NCBI GenBank assembly: GCA_934446135.1
Contig: CAKSDT010000077.1
Span: 1-8,093 of the forward strand
Origin: an uncultured Clostridia bacterium
GTDB lineage: Bacteria > Bacillota > Clostridia > RGIG6154
DNA: 8,093 nt
Reading direction: 5' to 3'
The notes below the pieces were generated by a model, which did no database searches, had not been told where the DNA came from, and saw only the letters and a list, made by a program, of their open reading frames with translations. The first letter of the stretch is position 1. Every line of letters begins with the position of its first letter. Below, piece after piece: positions 1 to 5,851 of the stretch. The position numbers and the translations under genes were made by a program.

Positions 1-39
1 GGAAAAACTTGCATTTTAAGAGAATAGCAAGCAAAGCGA

Positions 40-55
40 GTGAGTACCCACTCAC
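40..55. repeat. Short hairpin GTGAGT/ACTCAC
   Basis: GTGAGT (40-45) and ACTCAC (50-55) pair perfectly around an ACCC loop. On the plus strand it is followed by GATTTTT, so it could act as a weak terminator for transcription from the left edge. It is directly next to the nested inverted repeat. Confidence 0.55.
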
Positions 56-56
56 G

Positions 57-96
57 ATTTTTACGGCGGTCATTTCTCTGAAATTGCCGTAAAAAT
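57..96. repeat. Nested inverted repeat
   Basis: ATTTTTACGGC (57-67) and GCCGTAAAAAT (86-96) form a perfect 11-bp inverted repeat. Within its 18-base loop lies a second perfect hairpin, ATTTC-TCT-GAAAT (72-84). The arms have A/T tracts on both outer sides, so it could end transcription in either direction, or it could be part of a dispersed palindromic repeat. Confidence 0.7.
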
Positions 97-116
97 ATTT
101 TTGGGATATTCCCAAA
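91..116 (-). terminator. Possible terminator of the flippase transcript
   Basis: On the minus strand TTTGGGA-ATA-TCCCAAA (100-116) is a perfect 7-bp hairpin followed by AATATTTTT (91-99). The stem has only three G-C pairs, so it is weak alone, but it is the first stem plus T-rich tail after the flippase stop at 226. Confidence 0.5.
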
Positions 117-225
117 CCCTTTAATCTGAAAATGCGGAAATCTTTTGTTCGAGCAAGCCGTCCTGTCAATAACATATTTTCCGGCATATCCTCCAATTTA
201 CCTAAACACAGCCTCCGTTATCTTG

Positions 226-1743
226 TTACTGTTTTTTTATTCTTTTCATCATAGCAACAACCACTGCATAATTAACTGCAAAATTGAAAATCAAAATTGC
301 CGCAATCGCACCGGCACTTATGCCGGCGGCATAAAGACCCCACATAAACAAATTATCTGCCGAAATCGCTACTGTTTTCTCTATCAGCCATACAAGCGCA
401 ATGCCGAATATAATGTTACGTGCGATATCCTTTATACATAAAGCAAGCTTTATGTTCAAAAGATTATGTGATAAATACCAAGCCATATAAACCGTCCTTG
501 CCGCCATAGCAATCATAGTACCGAAAGCTACGCCGCAGATACCGAATCGTGGGAGAAGCAATAACGAAATTGCCATATTAAGAATTACCTCCATATAAGC
601 GCCGTTTTTTGTTTGTCCGTAATGTCCCGCCGCGCTTATGGTATTGTTGTAAGGTATTCTCATACAAAAAAACCACTGTGCGGCAATCATCATATAGGCA
701 AAGGCGGGGCGCACATACATTGCATCGGTAACACCTTTGGTATAGATACTCACAAAGGGAAGAACAAGCGCCGCTTCGGCAACGCACACAAAGGTTGCCG
801 CCGCAGTATTTACTACTCTGTAAAATTCAAACGAGGTTTTCAGCGTCTCATTCTCACCCTTTGCAATTAAATTTCCCACAGCAGCCGCTATACTGTCAGA
901 AATCGTTGTGAAAAAGCTTTCCACCGCATAAATGATTGAGTTATATACAGAATACACCGAAACCTCTTTTGTTCCGCAGGCAATCGAAATCAGCACGATA
1001 TCAGTGTTCATATGAACGAAAAAGGCAATCTGATGCGCTACTCCGTCACGCTTTCGCGGAAAGGCACGCCTTTCGTCATACATTTTGCCCATTATACTGT
1101 AATGCCGTCTAACATACAGTCTGAACACAACGGGATTCAGCAAAAATACAATCGCACTCACCGCTTTTACAGTATGGATTCCGAAGCCGAGGCGTATAGC
1201 GGCAACACATATAACCGTGTTTAAAATAAGCGTTATGCTTTGTATTCCCTGCACGATTCGGATTTTCTGGTCGGCACGTATCAAAAGCCTGTGCGTCAGT
1301 GCGAAATAATAGGTAAAATAGTAACTTATTCCAAGTATAAGAGTTAACGTACTTACATACGCAAAATCATATTCCGTCCGAATAATCACCTTTGCCAAAA
1401 CCGCAAGCATAAGCACAAGCCCCATGTACACATAGGACAGTTTGTTGAAAAAGTCCCTCGAATAATTAAAAATATCCGATACGGCTCTTTTATCTCCGTC
1501 GGCAAGCGGCTTGTAAAATGCCGCCATAATAAGACCGCCGATGCCGCACTCCATAATTACGGTGTAATTCAAAAGTTGGCTTACCGACTGCAATATTCCG
1601 TTTACATCAGAGCCGAAGGAAAGGAGTATATATCTCGGAAGTATTAAAGAACATACCGCTGCGGTAATCTGATATATAACGGATGCGGCTATATTTGCCG
1701 CAGTCTGACGGACAATACTTTTGTTACGATTTTTTGCGTTCAC
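226..1743 (-). CDS. Wzx-like polysaccharide flippase
   Basis: This 505-residue integral membrane protein belongs to the polysaccharide transporter part of the MOP/MATE superfamily. It should flip the undecaprenyl-linked repeat unit from the inner to the outer membrane face. After a short basic start come many hydrophobic segments, for example about 16-42, 102-121, 127-150, 166-184, 193-209, 310-333, 345-362, 385-420, 440-460 and 466-495, in line with the usual 12-14 helices. FGSDVNGILQSVSQLL (43-58) and GIGGLIMAAFYKPLADGD (67-84) match conserved loops of clostridial flippases. The length is within the family range (about 420-510). It starts at GTG 1743, with AAAGGA eight bases upstream, and overlaps the GT2 gene by 20 bases. 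It ends with a basic tail and TAA. It is the last gene of the series here. Confidence 0.92.
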   Translation of the reverse strand: MNAKNRNKSIVRQTAANIAASVIYQITAAVCSLILPRYILLSFGSDVNGILQSVSQLLNYTVIMECGIGGLIMAAFYKPLADGDKRAVSDIFNYSRDFFNKLSYVYMGLVLMLAVLAKVIIRTEYDFAYVSTLTLILGISYYFTYYFALTHRLLIRADQKIRIVQGIQSITLILNTVICVAAIRLGFGIHTVKAVSAIVFLLNPVVFRLYVRRHYSIMGKMYDERRAFPRKRDGVAHQIAFFVHMNTDIVLISIACGTKEVSVYSVYNSIIYAVESFFTTISDSIAAAVGNLIAKGENETLKTSFEFYRVVNTAAATFVCVAEAALVLPFVSIYTKGVTDAMYVRPAFAYMMIAAQWFFCMRIPYNNTISAAGHYGQTKNGAYMEVILNMAISLLLLPRFGICGVAFGTMIAMAARTVYMAWYLSHNLLNIKLALCIKDIARNIIFGIALVWLIEKTVAISADNLFMWGLYAAGISAGAIAAILIFNFAVNYAVVVAMMKRIKKQ

Positions 1744-2785
1744 CGTGCTTTTCCTTTAGCAACAAGATTTTTTCCTTCAGAAAGAACATCAGAAACAGCA
1801 AATATAAATGCCCGTTTTCTGCAAGCCGCAACTTAGCCTTCAATTTCTTGTCGATATTCTCCTGTTTTGCCGTATCGAATACTTCCTTAAATTTCGGATA
1901 CGACAGATACTCTTTCATTTTCTTAACTCGTTCATGAAGCGGTATTTCGTTGTTGTTCAAAAGCTCGCCTCTCAGGCAATGAACGAGTTGCAGTGATATA
2001 TAGCAGTTCAGCTGTGTTTCCGCCTCAAAGCTTCGCTTTTTAAATTCCGCTTCGAGTATGCTTATTAAAAGTTTTAGTTTATCGCAAAACCGACTGTCAT
2101 ATTTTTTTGTAATGGAATATGCAGTCTGCCTGTATATATAGAAAAATTTATCCTTTGCAATATATGCACTGTTTGCATCAAGCAAGCATGGATAGGAGCA
2201 TATAGCATCTTCGCCATAATAAATGCTTTCATTGGCATTTAAAATTACCTTTTCAAGTACGTTCCTTCTGATAATTTTGGTACAAAGGCTCGGTATGACT
2301 GACGGCTCATTCAGTCTTGACGAATAGAGCATATAAGGATAAACTTCTTTTTCCAATTTTTCTTTATCATAAAAGCCTTCCGGTATATCTTTATATAACG
2401 GAATTCTTGAATTTTCGGTTTCAATTACAATATCGCTGATACCTATATCAGCGTCATGTTCCAATATCTTTTTCATCATATATTCATACATTCCCGGTTC
2501 TATGTAATCGTCACTGTCGATATATGACACATATTCTCCGCAGGAATTTAAAAATCCGGCCTTTCTCGTATGTATCGGCCCTCCGTGTTCCTTGTGAATT
2601 ACTTTTATAAAATCATAATTTTCAGCATAGCCATCGCATATTGCGGTGCTTGCATCCGTCGACGAATCATCAACCAACACGATTTCCAAATCCTTATATG
2701 GCTGATTTAAAATACTGTTTATACACTTATCTAAAAATTTTTCCGCATTATACACCGGAATAATCACACTCAGTTTCGGATTCAT
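1724..2785 (-). CDS. Family 2 (GT-A) glycosyltransferase
   Basis: This 353-residue protein is a typical polysaccharide GT2 enzyme. It starts LSVIIPVYNAEKFLDKCI; the nucleotide-binding LVDDSSTDAS holds Asp39 and Asp40; the metal-binding motif is DSDD (90-93); and a GED triplet (191-193) lies where the catalytic base usually sits, followed by FYIYRQ (215-220). The C-terminal 130 residues are helical, with a hydrophobic segment LYLLFLMFFL (327-336) that may touch the membrane. The ATG has AAAGGA about ten bases upstream. The gene overlaps the acetyltransferase end by 38 bases and the flippase start by 20 bases, so all three are probably translated together. HGGPIHTRKAG at 67-77 replaces the more usual N-x-G-x-x-x-A-R-N seen in the other GT2, a real difference between the two enzymes. 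The sugar donor is unknown. Confidence 0.92.
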   Translation of the reverse strand: MNPKLSVIIPVYNAEKFLDKCINSILNQPYKDLEIVLVDDSSTDASTAICDGYAENYDFIKVIHKEHGGPIHTRKAGFLNSCGEYVSYIDSDDYIEPGMYEYMMKKILEHDADIGISDIVIETENSRIPLYKDIPEGFYDKEKLEKEVYPYMLYSSRLNEPSVIPSLCTKIIRRNVLEKVILNANESIYYGEDAICSYPCLLDANSAYIAKDKFFYIYRQTAYSITKKYDSRFCDKLKLLISILEAEFKKRSFEAETQLNCYISLQLVHCLRGELLNNNEIPLHERVKKMKEYLSYPKFKEVFDTAKQENIDKKLKAKLRLAENGHLYLLFLMFFLKEKILLLKEKHGERKKS

Positions 2786-3332
2786 CGCCGCACCGTCCTT
2801 TCTGTTGATTTCTGTATTTTATTATCCTTGCAGGAACACCTCCGACTACTGCATAGTCCGGTATTTCTCCCGTTATAACCGCACCTGCTCCGATAATAAC
2901 GCCTTTTCCTATTTTTGCCCCCGGAAGTATGGTGACTCTCGCTCCGATCCACACATCGTCGGATATGACAACGGGTCTATATTCCTCAAAGCCCTGAATG
3001 CACATAGGAACATCTAAACGGTCTGTTTTATGGTTTCGGGCATATATAAAGCACGCTTCTCCCATCATAACATTATCGCCGATTTGCGTATATGCGCCAA
3101 CGATTGAGTTTTTTCCGATACCGGAATTGTTTCCGATTTTTATGTTAAGTGCAAAATCCGCACCCTTTTCAATATTTATGTTACTGCCGCACTCATCAAG
3201 GATAAGTCTTGTACAAAATGCGCGGAATCGTTTTGAAAAACCGCCCGTAAGTTTTTCATATGATGCCGGAAGATACCGGGCAACCGTCCTGTATAGAACA
3301 ATACCTGCAAATTTTTTAAAATTCTTTACCAC
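2748..3332 (-). CDS. Hexapeptide-repeat (left-handed beta-helix) O-acetyltransferase
   Basis: This 194-residue protein belongs to the maltose/galactoside acetyltransferase-like group, which transfers acetyl from acetyl-CoA to a sugar hydroxyl. Residues about 50-170 show imperfect hexapeptide repeats ([I/V/L]-G-x-x-x-x): IKIGNNSGIGKNSIVGAYTQ, then IGDNVMMG, VWIGARVTILPGAKIGKG and VIIGAGAVITGEIP. The loop with NHKTD (His101) matches the place of the catalytic histidine, and GGVPARIIK (164-172) is the usual closing motif. The first 45 residues are a basic helical lead similar to WcaF-type proteins. The start is GTG at 3332; GGAG is 12 bases upstream, rather far, but an in-frame TGA excludes a much longer form. 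The C-terminal tail (about 176-194) overlaps the next gene by 38 bases. It probably acetylates the repeat unit. Confidence 0.9.
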   Translation of the reverse strand: MVKNFKKFAGIVLYRTVARYLPASYEKLTGGFSKRFRAFCTRLILDECGSNINIEKGADFALNIKIGNNSGIGKNSIVGAYTQIGDNVMMGEACFIYARNHKTDRLDVPMCIQGFEEYRPVVISDDVWIGARVTILPGAKIGKGVIIGAGAVITGEIPDYAVVGGVPARIIKYRNQQKGRCGDESETECDYSGV

Positions 3333-3363
3333 GCCAACCGGAATCTCCTTCCTTCATTCGATT

Positions 3364-3399
3364 AAAAACACAAGGCGACAGCGGTAAGGCGCCGCCGCC
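3364..3399 (-). terminator. Rho-independent terminator after the SLH gene
   Basis: On the minus strand, GGCGGCGGCG (3390-3399) pairs over ten positions, two of them G-U, with CGCTGTCGCC (3374-3383) around a six-base CCTTAC loop. TTGTGTTTTT follows directly (3364-3373). A GC-rich stem plus T-rich tail fits an intrinsic terminator. It lies 53 bases past the SLH stop and only 31 bases before the start of the acetyltransferase gene. Confidence 0.75.
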
Positions 3400-3452
3400 A
3401 TGTTTCAAATTACCGGATTACTTTTGCATCATACTTATGCGCATAAATATGA

Positions 3453-4688
3453 TTACTGATAGTCGTCGAGCACATTCCGCTGATTTCGGAGTTCTATATC
3501 GACATATCCGTCATCATCATATGCGCTTGTTGCCCTCAGCATGGTTTCATAATACCATTCACTCTCCTGCAAGTCTTTAAATCCATAGGTTTCCGCAGTA
3601 ATTTCCACACCGTCCGCCGTTACGAGTTTTGCTTTGTCCCTGCCGATAATACGGTTGTAAATCGTGCAGAACTCAGCCCTTGTAATCAGCTTCCAGATAT
3701 TCAAATCACCATTTTCATCGCCTTGAATATATCCCGCTTTCTGTAAGATTGCGGCATAGTCCTCATATGAGAGACCGGTATTTTCGCTGAAGCCAAGACC
3801 CAAGCATATGATTTTGAAGGTTTCGCCGCGTGTCACGTCAACATACGGATGTATACTACCGCCGCCTGCAAAAGCGCCCTTGTGGTTTATGAACTCGATA
3901 CCGCTTCTGAACCACTCGCCCTCGATATCATCGAAAACCGGAGGATTTGATGCGCTGTACATAAAGCCGCCAAGCTTATTGTTCTGCTTCACAAGGCGAT
4001 GTACCATTGCCGATACCTCACTGCGGCGCAGATTGTTATCCGCTGCCATAGTGTTGTCGCTGTATCCGTAGATATAAGCAAAGTTGCTTGTGTACTCGAA
4101 AGCCTCGCCGTGATCCTGATCCTCATCCTCATAAACGGGCGGTGTATAGCCCGGATCGCTCGGATCTACGATTTCAATCGGCTTCTTAGTATCCTTTTCC
4201 ACAACAACACCGTCTACGTGCCACACATCATCAACCATCCATAACCCTTCTTCGCACTTTAATACATACCAGCGCATTTCATAGTTATCGGTTGTGAACT
4301 TGTCCCATTTTACGGCTTTTCCGTTGCTTGCAAGAATGTAGCCGCCGTTATATGAGTCCTTGATTTTCGCAAGAATTTCCGCATCGTCAGGCTTGGTTTC
4401 CACCTCACTGATGACATCATCAGAAGAAACAACTCCTTCTTTGTACACGACATGATAATCTGATGAACGTGGTCCTTCCGTCAAATTCGAATCGAACACG
4501 GAAGCGGTAAAGTGCGAAGTGCTTTGAGAGGTTACATTTCCTTCTTCATCCATATGAACACCGTAACGCTGAACAAAGAATTGGGCTGTAGTTGCAATGG
4601 TACTGTGTGCGGCAAAAGCCGGCATACTCATCCCCAAAATCATCGCAATACCTAAAAGCATTGCAAAAATCTTCCTCTTGTTTCTCAT
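3453..4688 (-). CDS. Secreted SLH-domain cell-wall protein
   Basis: This 411-residue protein has a clear signal peptide: a basic start (MRNKRK), a hydrophobic core at 8-22, and a likely cleavage after AFA at residue 26. Residues 27-165 form an acidic region of unknown function with NGKAVKWDKF and MRWYVLKCEEGLW (138-150), then WHVDGVVVEK (156-165). From memory this last stretch resembles short motifs in other clostridial surface proteins. A Pro/Asp/Glu-rich linker (166-195) leads to SLH-like repeats: the end of one at 203-234 (GYSDNTMAADNNLRRSE), a second at 252-299 with TRGE (286-289), a third at 307-350 with TRAE (336-339), and half of a fourth at 370-390. SLH repeats normally bind secondary cell-wall polysaccharide, so this is probably wall-anchored. 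It has no catalytic motif I recognise. It is odd among glycosyltransferase genes and may be a surface protein made together with the polysaccharide. Confidence 0.88.
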   Translation of the reverse strand: MRNKRKIFAMLLGIAMILGMSMPAFAAHSTIATTAQFFVQRYGVHMDEEGNVTSQSTSHFTASVFDSNLTEGPRSSDYHVVYKEGVVSSDDVISEVETKPDDAEILAKIKDSYNGGYILASNGKAVKWDKFTTDNYEMRWYVLKCEEGLWMVDDVWHVDGVVVEKDTKKPIEIVDPSDPGYTPPVYEDEDQDHGEAFEYTSNFAYIYGYSDNTMAADNNLRRSEVSAMVHRLVKQNNKLGGFMYSASNPPVFDDIEGEWFRSGIEFINHKGAFAGGGSIHPYVDVTRGETFKIICLGLGFSENTGLSYEDYAAILQKAGYIQGDENGDLNIWKLITRAEFCTIYNRIIGRDKAKLVTADGVEITAETYGFKDLQESEWYYETMLRATSAYDDDGYVDIELRNQRNVLDDYQ

Positions 4689-4695
4689 CTCTTTT

Positions 4696-4703
4696 CACCT
4701 CCT
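4696..4703 (-). promoter_or_regulatory. Strong ribosome binding site of the SLH gene
   Basis: AGGAGGTG lies seven bases before the ATG at 4688 and is a near-perfect match to the anti-Shine-Dalgarno sequence. It is the strongest ribosome binding site in the window. It fixes the start and suggests the secreted protein is made at a higher level than the adjacent glycosyltransferases, whose sites are weaker. Confidence 0.85.
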
Positions 4704-4729
4704 TCCTCTGTGTGATTTGAAGTAAATAT

Positions 4730-4759
4730 ATATACAAGTCGCCTTACCGGCTCGTATAT
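4730..4759 (-). other. Hairpin between the interrupted GT4 and SLH genes
   Basis: In the 77-base gap, ATATACGAG (4751-4759) can pair with CTTGTATAT (4730-4738), including one G-U pair, and GCC/GGC can extend the stem inside around a GGTAA loop. It lies just after the stop of the interrupted glycosyltransferase gene. It is followed by an A/T-rich run, not a clean T-tract, so it may be a weak terminator, an mRNA processing site or a regulatory hairpin. I found no promoter here with acceptable spacing: a TTGATA and a TATATA are 22 bases apart. Confidence 0.4.
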
Positions 4760-4765
4760 CAAGTA

Positions 4766-5662
4766 TCAATGTCCTCTGATAAGAGCAGCCAACAATTTTA
4801 AAAACTCCCCGTCAGATTCAGCTATGATTCCTCTATCCTTTGGAATCTGCTCCTTTGCCGCCGCATAGTTTGTTGTCAGTACCGGCGTTTTCAGTATCAG
4901 CGCCTCACCGATTACAAGAGGATAACCCTCATATGCCGAGAAAAGCGCAAACAAATCAGAATTATATATATAAGGGTATGGATTTGTTTTCTCGCCCTCA
5001 AAAATGACAATGTCCTCCACACCCATTTTTTTTGCAAGTTCAATATTTCTTTTCATATCGGGACCGTCCCCGACAATTCTCCACTTAAAGTTTGTAATCC
5101 CTAAACGTTTAACCTGATAACAGATATTTATGATTCCGTCAATTCTTTTTGATGCGTTATCTATTCTAGCAATGGTAACAATATCAAATTTTGATTTTTC
5201 AAACGGCTCATACGCTTGTGCAAGTTCTTTAATTTCTTTTTCGTCAAACACATTATGCTGCGTTTTCGTCTTATCGGCATATTCCGGAAGAAATGCATTG
5301 AATTTTTCCCGCACTGCGTCCGACACGCATATAATTTTATCAAACGGCTCATAGATTCTTCTGCAGTATTCTTTGTCAAAACCGCCGAAAACAGGGTCTG
5401 TATGGATAAAAGCATACTTTTCGCCGGCATTTACGAAATCGGATATGTATAAATTCGTTCCCTTATTAAATACGCCTGCCGGTATGTCTGTAAAATAAGA
5501 AACGGCAATGTCATATTTTTTATTTCTCTTTTTAAAGCACAGCCGGTAAAACCGCTTTGTTCCGATAGTTTTCGCAAATACGGTTATCAACATTCTAAGA
5601 AATATATCAAACACATTTCCGTTTTTTCTTATATCGCCAAAGGACTGTGCCGATAGCCCCAA
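4766..5662 (-). CDS. Possible restart product of the interrupted GT4 gene
   Basis: This is the open stretch after the internal TAA, beginning at the first in-frame common start codon, TTG at 5662. It would give 298 residues covering the end of the acceptor domain and the whole donor-binding domain. GGAAGG lies three bases upstream of the TTG, a poor spacing, so efficient re-initiation is doubtful. A product from here would lack the first strand and the glycine loop of the N-terminal GT-B domain and would probably be inactive. I list it because a gene caller may report it as a separate gene; it is better treated as part of the interrupted glycosyltransferase. Confidence 0.35.
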   Translation of the reverse strand: MGLSAQSFGDIRKNGNVFDIFLRMLITVFAKTIGTKRFYRLCFKKRNKKYDIAVSYFTDIPAGVFNKGTNLYISDFVNAGEKYAFIHTDPVFGGFDKEYCRRIYEPFDKIICVSDAVREKFNAFLPEYADKTKTQHNVFDEKEIKELAQAYEPFEKSKFDIVTIARIDNASKRIDGIINICYQVKRLGITNFKWRIVGDGPDMKRNIELAKKMGVEDIVIFEGEKTNPYPYIYNSDLFALFSAYEGYPLVIGEALILKTPVLTTNYAAAKEQIPKDRGIIAESDGEFLKLLAALIRGH

Positions 5663-5851
5663 AAGCCTTCCGCCATATTCTGTTTTGATATTCTTCGACA
5701 GTTTTTACGAAAGCATACCGCCGGTGAAGGCAAAGACGCTTATTTCGTATTCACCGCTTTCGGAAAGTTTTTTTAAATAGTTTACAAAGGCTTTCTGCAC
5801 GCCGCCGATATTCAGATTCTGTGCCGCAAATAAAATTTCTTTTTTACTCAT
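4766..5851 (-). pseudogene. Family 4 glycosyltransferase with in-frame stop (probable pseudogene)
   Basis: Read as one frame this is 361 codons with a single TAA at codon 49 (5705-5707). Both sides are clearly one GT4 protein. Codons 1-48 hold the N-terminal GT-B start (EILFAAQNLNIGGVQKA, the usual GGxE/Q loop). Codons 64-361 hold the rest, with IARIDNASKRID and RIVGDGPDMK (about 257-267) and the E-x7-E motif YEGYPLVIGEAL (Glu308, Glu316). The frame is unchanged across the stop, so a substitution (for example CAA to TAA), not an indel, explains it. The ATG at 5851 has GGAGAG nine bases upstream and overlaps the preceding stop. Only 45 residues follow the second Glu of the E-x7-E motif, against 95 in the other GT4 here, so the C-terminus also looks cut short. 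The alternatives are readthrough, restart at TTG 5662, or a base error. Confidence 0.8.

Larger units (their letters stand above)
1..225. other. Intergenic region after the flippase gene
   Basis: I find no convincing gene here. The sequence holds three successive inverted repeats between 40 and 116, described separately. A minus-strand frame stays open from ATG 187 to the window edge (62 codons), with GGAGG only two bases before the ATG. It runs straight through all three hairpins and has no recognisable domain, so I do not call it a gene. Confidence 0.6.

Noticed and set aside
145..441. A 98-codon plus-strand open frame
   Set aside because: It lies largely antisense to the flippase C-terminus, has no good ribosome binding site, and shows no domain-like pattern.
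4546..4737. A 63-codon minus-strand open frame upstream of and across the SLH start
   Set aside because: It is an off-frame reading of the SLH ribosome binding site and signal peptide region, and its protein is not credible.
4731..4762. A promoter from TTGATA and TATATA before the SLH gene
   Set aside because: The two boxes are 22 bases apart, too far for a standard vegetative promoter, and both fall in the arms of a hairpin.
5161..5430. An 89-codon minus-strand open frame within the interrupted GT4 gene
   Set aside because: The GT4 frame in the same place holds recognisable family sequence, so this is a shadow frame.
4766..5851. Stop-codon recoding (alternative genetic code) to explain the internal TAA
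   Set aside because: The flippase, the SLH gene and the first GT2 gene all end at TAA in the expected place, so TAA is an ordinary stop in this organism.
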